64,000 nucleotides of DNA from Sphingomonas faeni. GTDB taxonomy: Bacteria; Pseudomonadota; Alphaproteobacteria; Sphingomonadales; Sphingomonadaceae. Below the pieces are notes generated by a model. It ran no database searches and was not told where the DNA came from. It was given only the letters and a program-made list of their open reading frames with translations. The stretch's first letter is position 1, and each line of letters opens with the position of its first letter. Position numbers and translations under genes: made by a program. This document shows, in pieces, positions 43,257 to 51,911 of this stretch. The DNA lies in NCBI RefSeq assembly GCF_030817315.1, contig NZ_JAUSZF010000004.1:124001-188000 (forward strand), written 5' to 3'.

Positions 43257-44006
43257 TCAGCGCGGCTCGCCTTCTGCAAGCTCGGGGTGCAGATAGGCTG
43301 TGCTGAAGTCCCCAGCTGCGGCAAGCTCGGCCCAGTTGTCGATCGTCACCGAACGCTTGTCGGTGCTGATAAGTCCGTCGCGGCGGAGGCTTTGAATCAT
43401 GCGGTTGACATGAACAGGCGTAAGGCCGGTCGCGTCGGCAATCTGCTCTTGGGACATGGGAAGACGGTAATTGCGGGCCTCGCTTTTTCCGGAGGCTTGA
43501 AGGCGAACTGCGAACTCGCATAGCAAGTGGGCCACGCGGGATCTGGCATCCCGACGTCCTACATTGGCAATCCATTCACGGAAGATCGAGCCGTCAACAA
43601 GCGTCTCGAGAAGCATTGCCCGCCCGATAGCGGGATAGGAATAGGCTACATCCTGTACTGCTTTTGCCGGGATCAAGGCCACTTGGCCTGCCGTCAGCAT
43701 CTGGACATTATGATCGGCGATGCCTAGAAATGCGTTGTGTAGGTCGACCATATCGCCGGGTATGTGGATCGAGAGTATTTGCCGTGCACCGTCACCGACG
43801 GTCTTGTGCCGGTACGCGAAGCCTGAGAGCAACACGCAACAGTTTTGCGCAATATCAGCGTCTCTGACGATATAACTTCCCGGCTCCAGATTTTTTACAG
43901 AGATTGGCAAGCCCAAAACCGCGGCCTTATCTTCGGTAGATAAAGGAAATCTTTTTTCGAGCTTTCGCATAGAATTCCACAGAACTGCGTCTTGTGAATC
44001 CGTCAT
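43257..44006 (-). CDS. Crp/Fnr family regulator 1
   Basis: 249 residues: a cyclic-nucleotide-binding fold (about 30-140, with GSYIVRDADIAQNCCVLLSG and RQILSIHIPGDMVDLHNAFL) and a winged-helix C-domain. The HTH is LPMSQEQIADATGLTPVHVN followed by RMIQSLRRDGLISTDKRS. There is no Fnr-type N-terminal cysteine cluster, so it is not an oxygen-sensing Fe-S protein; the ligand is unknown. It is divergent from a second Crp/Fnr gene 217 bases away, and the two proteins share architecture. Confidence 0.9.
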   Translation of the reverse strand: MTDSQDAVLWNSMRKLEKRFPLSTEDKAAVLGLPISVKNLEPGSYIVRDADIAQNCCVLLSGFAYRHKTVGDGARQILSIHIPGDMVDLHNAFLGIADHNVQMLTAGQVALIPAKAVQDVAYSYPAIGRAMLLETLVDGSIFREWIANVGRRDARSRVAHLLCEFAVRLQASGKSEARNYRLPMSQEQIADATGLTPVHVNRMIQSLRRDGLISTDKRSVTIDNWAELAAAGDFSTAYLHPELAEGEPR

Positions 44007-44223
44007 TTGCGCGTCCTACCGTTGCGGTGGAGCGCAACCCTCTCGGTGTGCGTCGACGCTAACTGAGATTATCGATCCATTCTCTGTGATAGATCAGATA
44101 TTTCGTAGCAAACCTATTATATGAATGTCTCGTTCGCACCGGGTGAGCGCCGCTTGGCGGTAGCGGCCGTGCCCGGATCCAGGTGCGCAGACAGGTGTTG
44201 AACGACTTACCATAGGAGGCTCC

Positions 44224-44985
44224 ATGAAGAACCCTTGGACGATGAAGATGGAGCAGTTCACGGCCTTCTCCGAAGGGGATCGTCGCCGGCTGGACGATCT
44301 CATCAACGCCAAGCAACGCAAGCATGGTGCAAATGAGGATATCATCGCGGATGGGACGCACTCCGACTATTGCCACGTGCTGCTGACGGGCCTCGCGTGT
44401 CGCTACAAAATCCTGCCTGACGGCGAACGCCAGATCATGGCCTTCCTGGTGCCCGGCGATCTTTGCGATGCCGAGATATTTATCCTCAAGAAAATGGACC
44501 ACGGCGTGGGTACACTGACGCCCAGTACGACGGCCATGATTCACTCCGATGAAATGAAACGGCTGCTGCGCGAAGTGTCGTCCATGTCAGAAGCGCTCTG
44601 GTGGGGAACGATGACTGACCTCGGCGTACTGCGCGAGCGCATTGTCGATCATGGGCGACGGGACGCCACCGAACGCATCGCGCATCTCCTGTACGAAATG
44701 CTGGTGCGTTATCGCGTTGTTGAGAAAACCACAGACGACTCGCTCGACTTTCCAATTACCCAGACAGACCTCGCCGACGCGACGGGCCTTACACCGTCGC
44801 ACGTAAACCGCGTCTTGCAGCGTTTTCGCGACGATGGATTGATCGAGCTTCGCCAACGCACTTTGACGATCACCAACCCTAAGAGGCTGAAAGAGATCGG
44901 ACAGTTCAACGCGAGCTACCTTCACCTCGATCGCACCGTAGCCGATGATCCCGCAATCGTCGGCCGTGTCGGCGACCTCCTCTAA
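44224..44985 (+). CDS. Crp/Fnr family regulator 2
   Basis: 253 residues, ATG 44224 with AGGAGG upstream. The sensor domain has DYCHVLLTGLACRYKILPDG and ERQIMAFLVPGDLCDAEIFI. A long dimer helix includes RIVDHGRRDATERIAHLLYE. The HTH is FPITQTDLADATGLTPSHVN, then RVLQRFRDDGLIELRQRT. It belongs to the same subfamily as regulators 1 and 4, all with GLTxxHVNR in the recognition helix. No Fe-S cysteines. A cupin gene follows 43 bases downstream. Confidence 0.9.
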   Translation: MKNPWTMKMEQFTAFSEGDRRRLDDLINAKQRKHGANEDIIADGTHSDYCHVLLTGLACRYKILPDGERQIMAFLVPGDLCDAEIFILKKMDHGVGTLTPSTTAMIHSDEMKRLLREVSSMSEALWWGTMTDLGVLRERIVDHGRRDATERIAHLLYEMLVRYRVVEKTTDDSLDFPITQTDLADATGLTPSHVNRVLQRFRDDGLIELRQRTLTITNPKRLKEIGQFNASYLHLDRTVADDPAIVGRVGDLL

Positions 44986-45028
44986 ACACCATTGACCAGC
45001 AGCCAGGGGCTGGGAAGCAGGCTTACTC

Positions 45029-45367
45029 ATGAACGTCGGTGCCGGAGCTTATAATCTCACTGCGCTTGCGGATCGCCTTCGGGCGGACGAGCTAGCCTAT
45101 GTGCTGCCCGTTTTGGAGCATCACACCTTGTCGGCGACTATCCTTCGGCCCGTGCCCGGCGAGCCGTTCGAGGAAGGACCTGCCCCGACCGACACCGTCT
45201 ACGTCGTGATTGCCGGGTTTGGCAGGTTGGGAAGCGGCGATGCCGATGAGATGGACGCTACAGCAGGTGACGTGCTGTTCGTTACCGCCGGTCACACTCG
45301 GCGCTTCACTGAACTCAGCCGCAAGTTCCTGGTCTGGAGGCTTGCCTTACGCCTGCTACCTACCTGA
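45029..45367 (+). CDS. Small cupin-domain protein
   Basis: 112 residues with one cupin barrel: TLSATILRPVPGEPFEEGPA, DTVYVVIAGFGRLGSGDADE and ATAGDVLFVTAGHTRRFTEL. Motif 1 lacks most of the canonical His ligands; motif 2 keeps one His. Metal binding is therefore uncertain and a sensory or sugar-binding role is possible. It lies 43 bases after Crp/Fnr regulator 2 and is probably cotranscribed. Its end overlaps the convergent DUF6894 gene by 8 bases. Confidence 0.8.
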   Translation: MNVGAGAYNLTALADRLRADELAYVLPVLEHHTLSATILRPVPGEPFEEGPAPTDTVYVVIAGFGRLGSGDADEMDATAGDVLFVTAGHTRRFTELSRKFLVWRLALRLLPT

Positions 45368-45593
45368 TCTCGACCGCCTCGCCGAACCGCACCGTTGCGA
45401 CAGGTCTGTGATCTGCATCCTCGATCTCAATGCGGTCGTTCAAAGTAAGATGCCCTTTGGAAGCTGTGTCGGCAGCAAGCGAACGCGCGGCATTGATCGC
45501 GTGAGCGCGTGCTGCCTGATCGTCCGCAAGGTTGGCACCTTCCTCGTCAAGGGCCACATCGTCATTATAAACGTTGAAATAGTACAAGGGCAT
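45360..45593 (-). CDS. DUF6894 family protein
   Basis: 77 residues matching the small DUF6894 pattern: MPLYYFNVYNDDVALDEEGA, NLADDQAARAHAINAARSLA and LTLNDRIEIEDADHRPVATV. These proteins are very common and often multi-copy in Sphingomonadales and Rhizobiales and have no known function. Complete, with a normal length. Confidence 0.88.
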   Translation of the reverse strand: MPLYYFNVYNDDVALDEEGANLADDQAARAHAINAARSLAADTASKGHLTLNDRIEIEDADHRPVATVRFGEAVEIR

Positions 45594-45870
45594 GAACGCA
45601 TGATTAGCTGGCTTGAGGCACGTTCGCCTTAACCTGTATCGATCCCGGCGTTACGGCGTCAAATGGACCGGGTTTTCCAGTGGGATCCGATGTCGGCTCT
45701 GAATGGCCGCACTCGGCCTCGTCGTCAGGGGTCTGCTTCTCGTCTTCCGGTACAACACAGATTAGAGCGGCCCTTCTTTGTTGTCGCCTATGCAGAATTA
45801 TTGCTCGCCATATTCAGGGCGTGAGCGACTGAGAGATGCTTGCGCTTTCGCCCCAAAATGAAGGGCGCTC

Positions 45871-46605
45871 ATGTCACATCTAGATCAATCGACCAGTGAA
45901 AACCTTCTCCTCGCAACCGTGTTGCCAGAGGATTTTGCCCGGCTGCAACCCGATCTCAACCGCGTCGATGTCAGCCGCGACGACGTACTGGTCCAAGCGA
46001 ACGCGCCGGTTGATTACGTCTACTTTCCTGAAGGTGGCGTCGTGTCGATCGTATCCGACACGCCGGGCAAGGGACGAACCGAGGTCGGCATTTTCGGCAA
46101 AGAAGGCGTGTCGGCGACGCATCTGCTGCTCGGTGCTAGTGATACGCCACATGAAAGCTTCATCCAGGTTAGTGAAGCGACAGCGCTCTGCATCGCAACG
46201 GAAAAATATCTCGCTGCCATCCAGCAAAGCGATACCCTTCGGACGATGCTGCTTCGCTTCGTTCAGGCGCTGATGATCCAGACTGCACAGAGTGCGGCGA
46301 CGAACGCGCATCAGCGGGTCGAGGCCCGGCTCGCTCGCTGGTTACTCATGTGTCACGATCGCATGGACGGTGACGAGATTCCCCTGACTCACGATTTCAT
46401 GGGGATGATGATCGCCGCTGAACGCAGTGGAGTGACCGTAACTCTCCATATTCTGGAGGGGGCAGGTATGATCCGGGCGACACGGGGACGCGTGCGCATC
46501 CTTGACCGTGCCAAACTCACGGATCTGGCCGGCGAAGGCTATGGTGTGCCCGAAGCTCAGTACAGCAAGCTGGTGGCGCCCTTCGGTAAGGGCTCTGGCG
46601 GCTGA
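45871..46605 (+). CDS. Crp/Fnr family regulator 3
   Basis: 244 residues of the second Crp/Fnr subtype in this window: sensor domain VDYVYFPEGGVVSIVSDTPG and EVGIFGKEGVSATHLLLGAS, then RVEARLARWLLMCHDRMDGD. The HTH is LTHDFMGMMIAAERSGVTVT followed by LHILEGAGMIRATRGRVRIL. The HxFxAxMxGxxRxxVT-like helix is typical of this alphaproteobacterial group. It is a close paralogue of the truncated copy at 51.9-52.3 kb. Ligand unknown. Confidence 0.9.
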   Translation: MSHLDQSTSENLLLATVLPEDFARLQPDLNRVDVSRDDVLVQANAPVDYVYFPEGGVVSIVSDTPGKGRTEVGIFGKEGVSATHLLLGASDTPHESFIQVSEATALCIATEKYLAAIQQSDTLRTMLLRFVQALMIQTAQSAATNAHQRVEARLARWLLMCHDRMDGDEIPLTHDFMGMMIAAERSGVTVTLHILEGAGMIRATRGRVRILDRAKLTDLAGEGYGVPEAQYSKLVAPFGKGSGG

Positions 46606-46743
46606 TACCGGGTTAACCTGCATGCAATTGACTAACTTATCGCAACCAATTGTGTCCTACCCCACATAGCATAGCGGACGGTCGCGCGGCGTGCGAGCAA
46701 GCCCGTATGTACCGCCTATGAACGGTGCTTATGGAGGGTTCAC

Positions 46744-46908
46744 ATGCTTGAGAGTGATCGGTCCTATTACCAGCACCGTGCTGAGGTCGAGGTTGAGCGA
46801 GCACAAACGGCAATGCTGCCCAACGTCGTCCAGGTTCATTATCAACTCGCTGAAGCGTACCTGGGAAAAATCGCCTCTGATGTTACGGTCAAGGTCAAGG
46901 CTGCATGA
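46744..46908 (+). CDS. Small conserved-type protein upstream of Crp/Fnr regulator 4
   Basis: 54 residues from ATG 46744 after a GGAGGG site: ESDRSYYQHRAEVEVERAQT, AMLPNVVQVHYQLAEAYLGK, ending VKVKAA. The YYxxRAExExExAxxAxxPxVVxxHYxLAEAYL pattern is one I associate with small sphingomonad proteins of unknown function. Its TGA overlaps the next gene ATG (ATGA), strong support for a real coupled gene. Confidence 0.75.
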   Translation: MLESDRSYYQHRAEVEVERAQTAMLPNVVQVHYQLAEAYLGKIASDVTVKVKAA

Positions 46909-47693
46909 TCGGCGCTTCGCAGGCGGAAACGTTCTTTACCTCCGATACGAGACAGCAGCTGTCGCTGCATTCGAGTTTGCCCATATGGTCCGCGCAGATG
47001 CTCACCCGCGACGAGCAGTACGCGCTCGAAGAAATCGCCTTACATGTAACGCCGGTTGGACCTCATACCGACATCGTTCGCGAAGGAGAGGGCACTGATC
47101 GCCTTTTCATCGTTACCAAAGGTTGGGCTTGCCGATACGCGACCACCAGAAACGGTGGTCGTCTGCTGTCAAGGTTGTTGGTTCCAGGCGACATCGCCAA
47201 CCTGGACTCCTTGCTGTTCGATCGTCTTGATTACGGCGTCCGTACGATAACGCAGACAACGATTGTTGCGTTGCCGCGCAAACGGGTGTCGATGCTTGCT
47301 GCCAAATACTCTGGAATTGCACGCGCATTGGCGTGCCTTGCGTTCACCGAGAATGCGATTGTCAGCCAACGAGCGCTTTCGTTGGGCCGTCGATCCGCAA
47401 CTGAACGGATTGCGCATCTGCTATGCGAGCTGAGTGTTCGTTTCGACGCGGAAATCGGTGGGGAGAGTAGCTATGCGTTCCCGTTAACCCAGGAAGTGAT
47501 CGGGGATGCGCTTGGGCTTACCGCTATTCACGTCAATCGCACGATGCGGGTCCTTCAAAAGGATGGCCTGATCGCGCTCGAAAATCGCTACATTACAATT
47601 CCTGACATAGCCGCATTACGCCAGGCTTGCGGGTTTAATCCAAGCTATCTCCACATGCCTCCGTCGGCAGATGCTCAACGGACACGGGTTTGA
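46905..47693 (+). CDS. Crp/Fnr family regulator 4
   Basis: 262 residues. Sensor domain (VREGEGTDRLFIVTKGWACR, GGRLLSRLLVPGDIANLDSL), dimer helix (RRSATERIAHLLCELSVRFD) and HTH (FPLTQEVIGDALGLTAIHVN, RTMRVLQKDGLIALENRY). It has the same subtype as regulators 1 and 2. The first 30 residues are unusual and a start at the ATG of residue 32 (47,0 kb) is possible, but the ATGA overlap supports 46905. The kinase gene downstream begins near its stop, giving a three-gene operon. Confidence 0.88.
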   Translation: MIGASQAETFFTSDTRQQLSLHSSLPIWSAQMLTRDEQYALEEIALHVTPVGPHTDIVREGEGTDRLFIVTKGWACRYATTRNGGRLLSRLLVPGDIANLDSLLFDRLDYGVRTITQTTIVALPRKRVSMLAAKYSGIARALACLAFTENAIVSQRALSLGRRSATERIAHLLCELSVRFDAEIGGESSYAFPLTQEVIGDALGLTAIHVNRTMRVLQKDGLIALENRYITIPDIAALRQACGFNPSYLHMPPSADAQRTRV

Positions 47694-47698
47694 GTCCG

Positions 47699-48364
47699 AT
47701 GGCACAGCCCCTTTCAACGACCGCTCCGGCTCACTCTCAGTCCGCCTCCCATGACGACCTTTTGCTGCGGGAAACGCATCACCGTTGCAGCAACGATCTC
47801 CAACTCGTCGTTGGCTTGCTGTCCCTGCAGAGCCGGCGTGCAACGAACCCGGAGACGCGCGACGCGTTGGCGGACGCCATGGGTCGTGTCGCAGTGCTCG
47901 CGCGTGCCCGTATCGCTCTGAACCAGCGGCGAGAGCTTAGCTTACAAGGCGCTCTCCGACAGGTGTGTGAAGCGCTGCACAGTCAGGCTGAGCCCCGTTC
48001 CATTCTAATTTCGCTGCAGACCGAGCATGACGAGGTGAAGGGTCTTGCCCCAGACCACATTAGTACCTTGGCGCTTGTGGTGAACGAACTAGCGACGAAT
48101 GCAATCAAGCACGCTTTCGAAGAAGGAAAGTCGGGCCATGTCAGTATTTCGGTGCGCCGCGATGGCGAGCGCCAAGCCGTAATCATCGTGGACGATGACG
48201 GCCTTCCATTTCCAGAAGCCGACAACTCAAAGAACGGTGGCATGGGGTTGGGATTGATCAAGCGCCTGGTCGCGTCAGCCGATAGCGTTTTTATTCACCC
48301 GACGGACGGGTCGAAGCGTTTCGAAATCAGAGTACCGGTTCAACCAGTACCCCCTCGCACCTAA
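47699..48364 (+). CDS. Sensor-less HWE/HisKA_2 histidine kinase
   Basis: About 221 residues from ATG 47699; a TTG at 47690 overlapping the previous stop is an alternative. HisKA_2 dimerisation box: LLRETHHRCSNDLQLVVGLL with the phosphoacceptor His. ATPase: LALVVNELATNAIKHAFEEG (N box), VDDDGLP and GGMGLGLIKRLVA. It has no PAS, TM or receiver part, so its input must come from a partner, perhaps the Crp/Fnr protein encoded just upstream. Kinases of this class often feed PhyR and the general stress response in Alphaproteobacteria. Confidence 0.88.
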   Translation: MAQPLSTTAPAHSQSASHDDLLLRETHHRCSNDLQLVVGLLSLQSRRATNPETRDALADAMGRVAVLARARIALNQRRELSLQGALRQVCEALHSQAEPRSILISLQTEHDEVKGLAPDHISTLALVVNELATNAIKHAFEEGKSGHVSISVRRDGERQAVIIVDDDGLPFPEADNSKNGGMGLGLIKRLVASADSVFIHPTDGSKRFEIRVPVQPVPPRT

Positions 48365-48439
48365 CCGATGCTCTGTCTGGCAACGCAGCGAAACTTGGCC
48401 CCACCATCTCGAGGCAGCCCTCATCATGGCCAATCCTAG

Positions 48440-49261
48440 GGTCAGGACTCGTTGATCAAAGCCAGAAGATGACGGTAGCAGCGAGGGCGATGGCGGACAA
48501 GAAGACCGTCGGACACCTATCGTAGCGGGTCGCGACGCGGCGCTAGTCGAACATAATCTCGATACGGCTACGGCGCCTTTAGCGGCGTTTGTCGTATTTA
48601 ATGGGCTCGAGCCGAAACCTCCGACCTGGGATGCATGGCTGGACGCCCTTGGTCTTCAAGGCATCTCTGAACCAGTCAGCGTCGTAACCGCGGTCGCCGA
48701 GCAGCCATTGCGCCTTGGGCAGATCGTCGAGCAATGCGGCCGCACCGGTGTAGTCCCTGACCTGTCCGGCGGTCATGAAGAAGCTGAGCGGACGGCCGTT
48801 TGCGTCGGTCACGGCGTGGAGCTTCGTGTTCATGCCGCCTTTGGTGCGACCAATCAGGCGCCCGAGATCCCCTTTTTAACCCGCAGGCTCGATGCCGTGC
48901 GGTGCGCCTTCAGATACGTCGCGTCGATCATGACGGTCTTTGGGTCGGCATCAGCGGCAGCCAAGCCCTCCATCATGCGAAGGAACACACCCATCTCACC
49001 CCACCGTTTCCAGCGATTGTAGAGCGTCTTGTGCGGGCCGTAGTCGCTGGGCGCATCACGCCAGCGCAGCCCATTGCGGTTCACGAAAACGATGCCGCTC
49101 AACACCCGCCGGTCGTCGACTCGCGGCTTGCCATGGCTCTTTGGGAAATATGGCCGCAGGGCAGCCATCTGCTCCTCCGTCAGCCAGTACAGGTCGCTCA
49201 TCCTCAGTCTCCTCACGGAGCCTGAACCAGATCGCGCCTCTTACATCAATGGGTCCTGACA
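48440..49261 (-). mobile_element. IS5 family (IS427-type) insertion sequence
   Basis: Ends GTCAGGACTCGTTGAT (from 48441) and, on the reverse strand, GTCAGGACCCATTGAT (to 49260) form 16-base inverted repeats with 2 mismatches. Both sides carry CTAG (48436-48439 and 49262-49265), a 4-base target duplication. It is inserted in the start of a GAF-domain gene. Confidence 0.85.
48510..49201 (-). pseudogene. IS5 family transposase, two frames and degenerate 3' end
   Basis: The first frame (ATG 49201, MSDLYWLTEEQMAALRPYFP, RRVLSGIVFVNRNGLRWRDA) reaches SSLRVKKGISGA and stops near 48854. The second frame continues GRLIGRTKGGMNTKLHAVTD, LLGDRGYDADWFRDALK and so on. The switch lies on GTTAAAAAGGGG, a typical programmed-frameshift site of IS427 elements. 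The C-terminus is damaged: after YDKRR comes TAA, then SRIEIMF and a TAG, before RRVATRYDRCPTVFLSAIAL out to 48440. Part of the usual GRLKDW segment is gone, so this copy is probably inactive. Confidence 0.8.
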
Positions 49262-49365
49262 CTAGCCATTCGGGTAATCCGGTCGAAGCTTTCGCTGGCG
49301 CGCGTGTCGAGAAGATCCAACTGGTACAGTGCGTCAAGGCGCTTTTGTTCGTTCCAGCCGGTCAT
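49262..49365 (-). pseudogene. GAF-domain signalling gene, 5' fragment cut by IS5
   Basis: ATG 49365 lies 15 bases after the stop of the GGDEF-EAL gene and starts MTGWNEQKRLDALYQLDLLD, TRASESFDRITRMA. This is the typical beginning of GAF-containing GGDEF or kinase proteins (NExxRLxALxxLDxLDTxxxxxFDRITRxA). The IS5 element with its CTAG duplication interrupts it at codon 34. The sequence beyond the IS (48365-48435) does not continue a GAF domain, so more than the insertion happened here. Confidence 0.6.
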
Positions 49366-49379
49366 CAAAAAGCCTTGGC

Positions 49380-51698
49380 CTAAGAACCGTTAAGAGGAAC
49401 CTCACAATTCGCCAAGCCAAGCAGTTTCGTTGCATCATGCGCCGATCGCGGGCGGGCGAAATGAAAGCCTTGCACTGCGCCACAGCCGATGCTCGTTAGC
49501 GCATCAGCCTGCTCCTGCGTCTCGACGCCTTCTGCCACCACGGCCACGTCGAGTGTGCGGCCCAGTTTCACGATCAGGTCGATGATCGCTTGGGTGCGCG
49601 GATCGGTACAGACGCCATCAATGAACGACTTGTCGATCTTGATCGTGTCGATAGCGTAACGGTTTATATAGCTCAGCGAGGAATAACCCGTGCCGAAATC
49701 ATCGAGCGCGATCCGCACGCCAAGTTTCCGAATAGCGGCGATCGTCGCCGCTATGCCGGGAGATGGATGCAAAAAGATGCCTTCGGTGATTTCCAGCTCG
49801 AGGCACTGCGGCTGCAAGCCGAACTCTGCCAGGGTGGCCGAAAGATTAGGGAGAAAATCGGGATCGACGAACTCGGCTGCCGATGTGTTCAGGTTCATGC
49901 GCAGCGCAGGGTTCGAGCATTGTCGTTGCCATTTGCTAAGCTGTGCACAGCCTTCGCGCATTACCCAGCGATCGATCTGACGGATCAGGCCAATTTCTTC
50001 GGCGACGGGAACGAAATCAACCGGTGCGATGGACCCGCGCTCAGGGTGAACCCAGCGCAGAAGAGCCTCGAAACCGAAGATCGAACCCGTCGCAGGGTCG
50101 ACGATTGGTTGATAGGCCAAATAAAACTCGTCGCGATCAATCGCCTGCCGCAAATCGGTTTGGAGGGTCAACCGCGCAACTGCGTCATCATGCATCGACG
50201 CGTCGAAAATCGCATAATCACCGTACCCGCCGCGTTTTGCGACGTACATCGCAATATCGGCATCGCGAATTAGATCTTCCGGCAGGCAGTTGCGATCGGC
50301 CGACTGGACGATGCCGATGCTGCATGAGGGAAATACGCTTTGCCGACCGAGCTGGACGGGTGCGCGTAGCGCCTCGATAATGCGCTCGGCGACACGAACC
50401 GGAACGTCAAGTCCAATGCCGTCCTCGATCAGGATTGCGAATTCGTCTCCGCCAATGCGGGCGAGCGTATGCGGCCGCACACATTTCTCCAGGCGTTGAG
50501 CGATTTCCTTTAACAGCGCGTCGCCTGCGATATGACCAAGGCTGTCGTTGACGACCTTGAACTGGTCGAGGTCGAGAAACAGCACCGAACACGCTGCAAA
50601 CGCCTCGTCGCGCGCGCGTTCGAGAGCTGTGGTTAGCCGCTCCATGAAGAATGCCCGATTGCGCAGGTGCGTCAGGTTGTCATGGAAGGCGGTATAAAGC
50701 AGCTCGGCCTCGACCCGCTTGCGCTCCTGAATTTCGGTGGCGAGTGCCCTGTTCTCGAATTCTGCGATGCGTATGCGGTTGGCGAGTTGTTCGGCCTCCT
50801 TGCGCTCGGTGATATCGCGCTGCACCGATACCCAGTGGGTGAACCAGCCACGATCATCCGCGACCGGCACGATGCTGAGTTCCACCCAGAACTCCGTGCC
50901 GTCCTTGTGGTAGTTGATCATTTCGATCTCGACCGGCTCCCATGCCGATAGCGCTTCACGCAATCGCGCGCGGGCGGCAGGGTCCGTTTTTGGACCCTGG
51001 AGGATGCGAGGGGTCTGACCAAGCATCTCTGCGGCCGAGTAACCGGTCGCGCGTGTGAAGGCGGCATTGCAGTAAAGAATGCGCGGCCCCGGCAGATCGA
51101 TCGGCTCGGCTTCCGTGATGATGATGGAGTCCCGGGCATGAACGGCGACCGACTCCAGCAGGCGAAGCCGCTCTACCCTGGCGTGCGCCGTATCATCGAC
51201 GAGTTCGACCCGCTCGCGCAGCCGTGCCAGTTTGAACATCGTTGCCAGATGAGCCGCGTGCGCGCGCAGGACATAGGTTTGTGCGGCGCTCAGCGGGGCG
51301 TGGTCCCGGTCGTGCAGGACAACGAGGAAGGCATCTTCGTCCGACGCAATCCGCGCCGCAGCGGCAAACCGGACGCCTGAACCATGCCCGGCATGAAAGC
51401 CAATCGGCGATGCTGGCGCATCATCGATGAACTGCGTTGCAAGAATGCCTGACTGGCAGGCTGGATCGGCGTTCAGGACAACGGGGACGATCCCTTGCAG
51501 GGTGCCATTGCCGTTACCGGCAACGATCGCGAGCTGGCCGTCGCGTTCGCGGCAAACGATCGCGGTACTACAACCAGTCGCGTGCATGGCCTCGGCGACG
51601 ATCCGCTCCAGAGAAGGCTTGCTTCCCCCGTCAACGACAGAGGCAGGTGGAAGCTTGATTGCGTTTCCGGCCCAATCGGTAGGCACATCCATGCGCAT
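49380..51698 (-). CDS. GAF-PAS-GGDEF-EAL c-di-GMP protein
   Basis: 772 residues. GAF (about 25-165), LOV-like PAS (about 182-300), a coiled linker, GGDEF (motif 416-420) and EAL (544-546). The PAS is a LOV relative (GQTPRILQGPKTDPAARARL, NYHKDGTEFWVELSIVPV) but has Pro230 where the flavin-binding Cys belongs, so no photoadduct is possible. The GGDEF domain is canonical (FLDLDQFKVVNDSLGHIAGD). The EAL domain keeps DDFGTGYSSLSYINRY and VVAEGVETQEQAD, so both activities are possible. No RxxD inhibition site is seen. It was followed by the GAF gene now cut by IS5. Confidence 0.92.
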   Translation of the reverse strand: MRMDVPTDWAGNAIKLPPASVVDGGSKPSLERIVAEAMHATGCSTAIVCRERDGQLAIVAGNGNGTLQGIVPVVLNADPACQSGILATQFIDDAPASPIGFHAGHGSGVRFAAAARIASDEDAFLVVLHDRDHAPLSAAQTYVLRAHAAHLATMFKLARLRERVELVDDTAHARVERLRLLESVAVHARDSIIITEAEPIDLPGPRILYCNAAFTRATGYSAAEMLGQTPRILQGPKTDPAARARLREALSAWEPVEIEMINYHKDGTEFWVELSIVPVADDRGWFTHWVSVQRDITERKEAEQLANRIRIAEFENRALATEIQERKRVEAELLYTAFHDNLTHLRNRAFFMERLTTALERARDEAFAACSVLFLDLDQFKVVNDSLGHIAGDALLKEIAQRLEKCVRPHTLARIGGDEFAILIEDGIGLDVPVRVAERIIEALRAPVQLGRQSVFPSCSIGIVQSADRNCLPEDLIRDADIAMYVAKRGGYGDYAIFDASMHDDAVARLTLQTDLRQAIDRDEFYLAYQPIVDPATGSIFGFEALLRWVHPERGSIAPVDFVPVAEEIGLIRQIDRWVMREGCAQLSKWQRQCSNPALRMNLNTSAAEFVDPDFLPNLSATLAEFGLQPQCLELEITEGIFLHPSPGIAATIAAIRKLGVRIALDDFGTGYSSLSYINRYAIDTIKIDKSFIDGVCTDPRTQAIIDLIVKLGRTLDVAVVAEGVETQEQADALTSIGCGAVQGFHFARPRSAHDATKLLGLANCEVPLNGS

Positions 51699-51911
51699 GT
51701 TTCATGCAACTCCTAAGGCTCCCAATCGCAACCGTCCGAAAAGCTTCAAACCACTTTGAGGGCGGATTAGTTTCAAATTGAGAATAATCTAATAATTACA
51801 TAGATTAAGCTGCTCATCCGAGCACACATCTACTGCTCAAAACTATGATCGGTTCGTCCTTGCGGCACGATCCACGGCTCGCCTTGCCTGATCAGCGGTG
51901 CCGCAACATCT
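51699..51911. promoter_or_regulatory. Promoter region of the GGDEF-EAL gene
   Basis: An AT-rich stretch around 51770-51840 lies upstream of the leftward GGDEF-EAL gene. No other feature is recognised. Confidence 0.35.
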
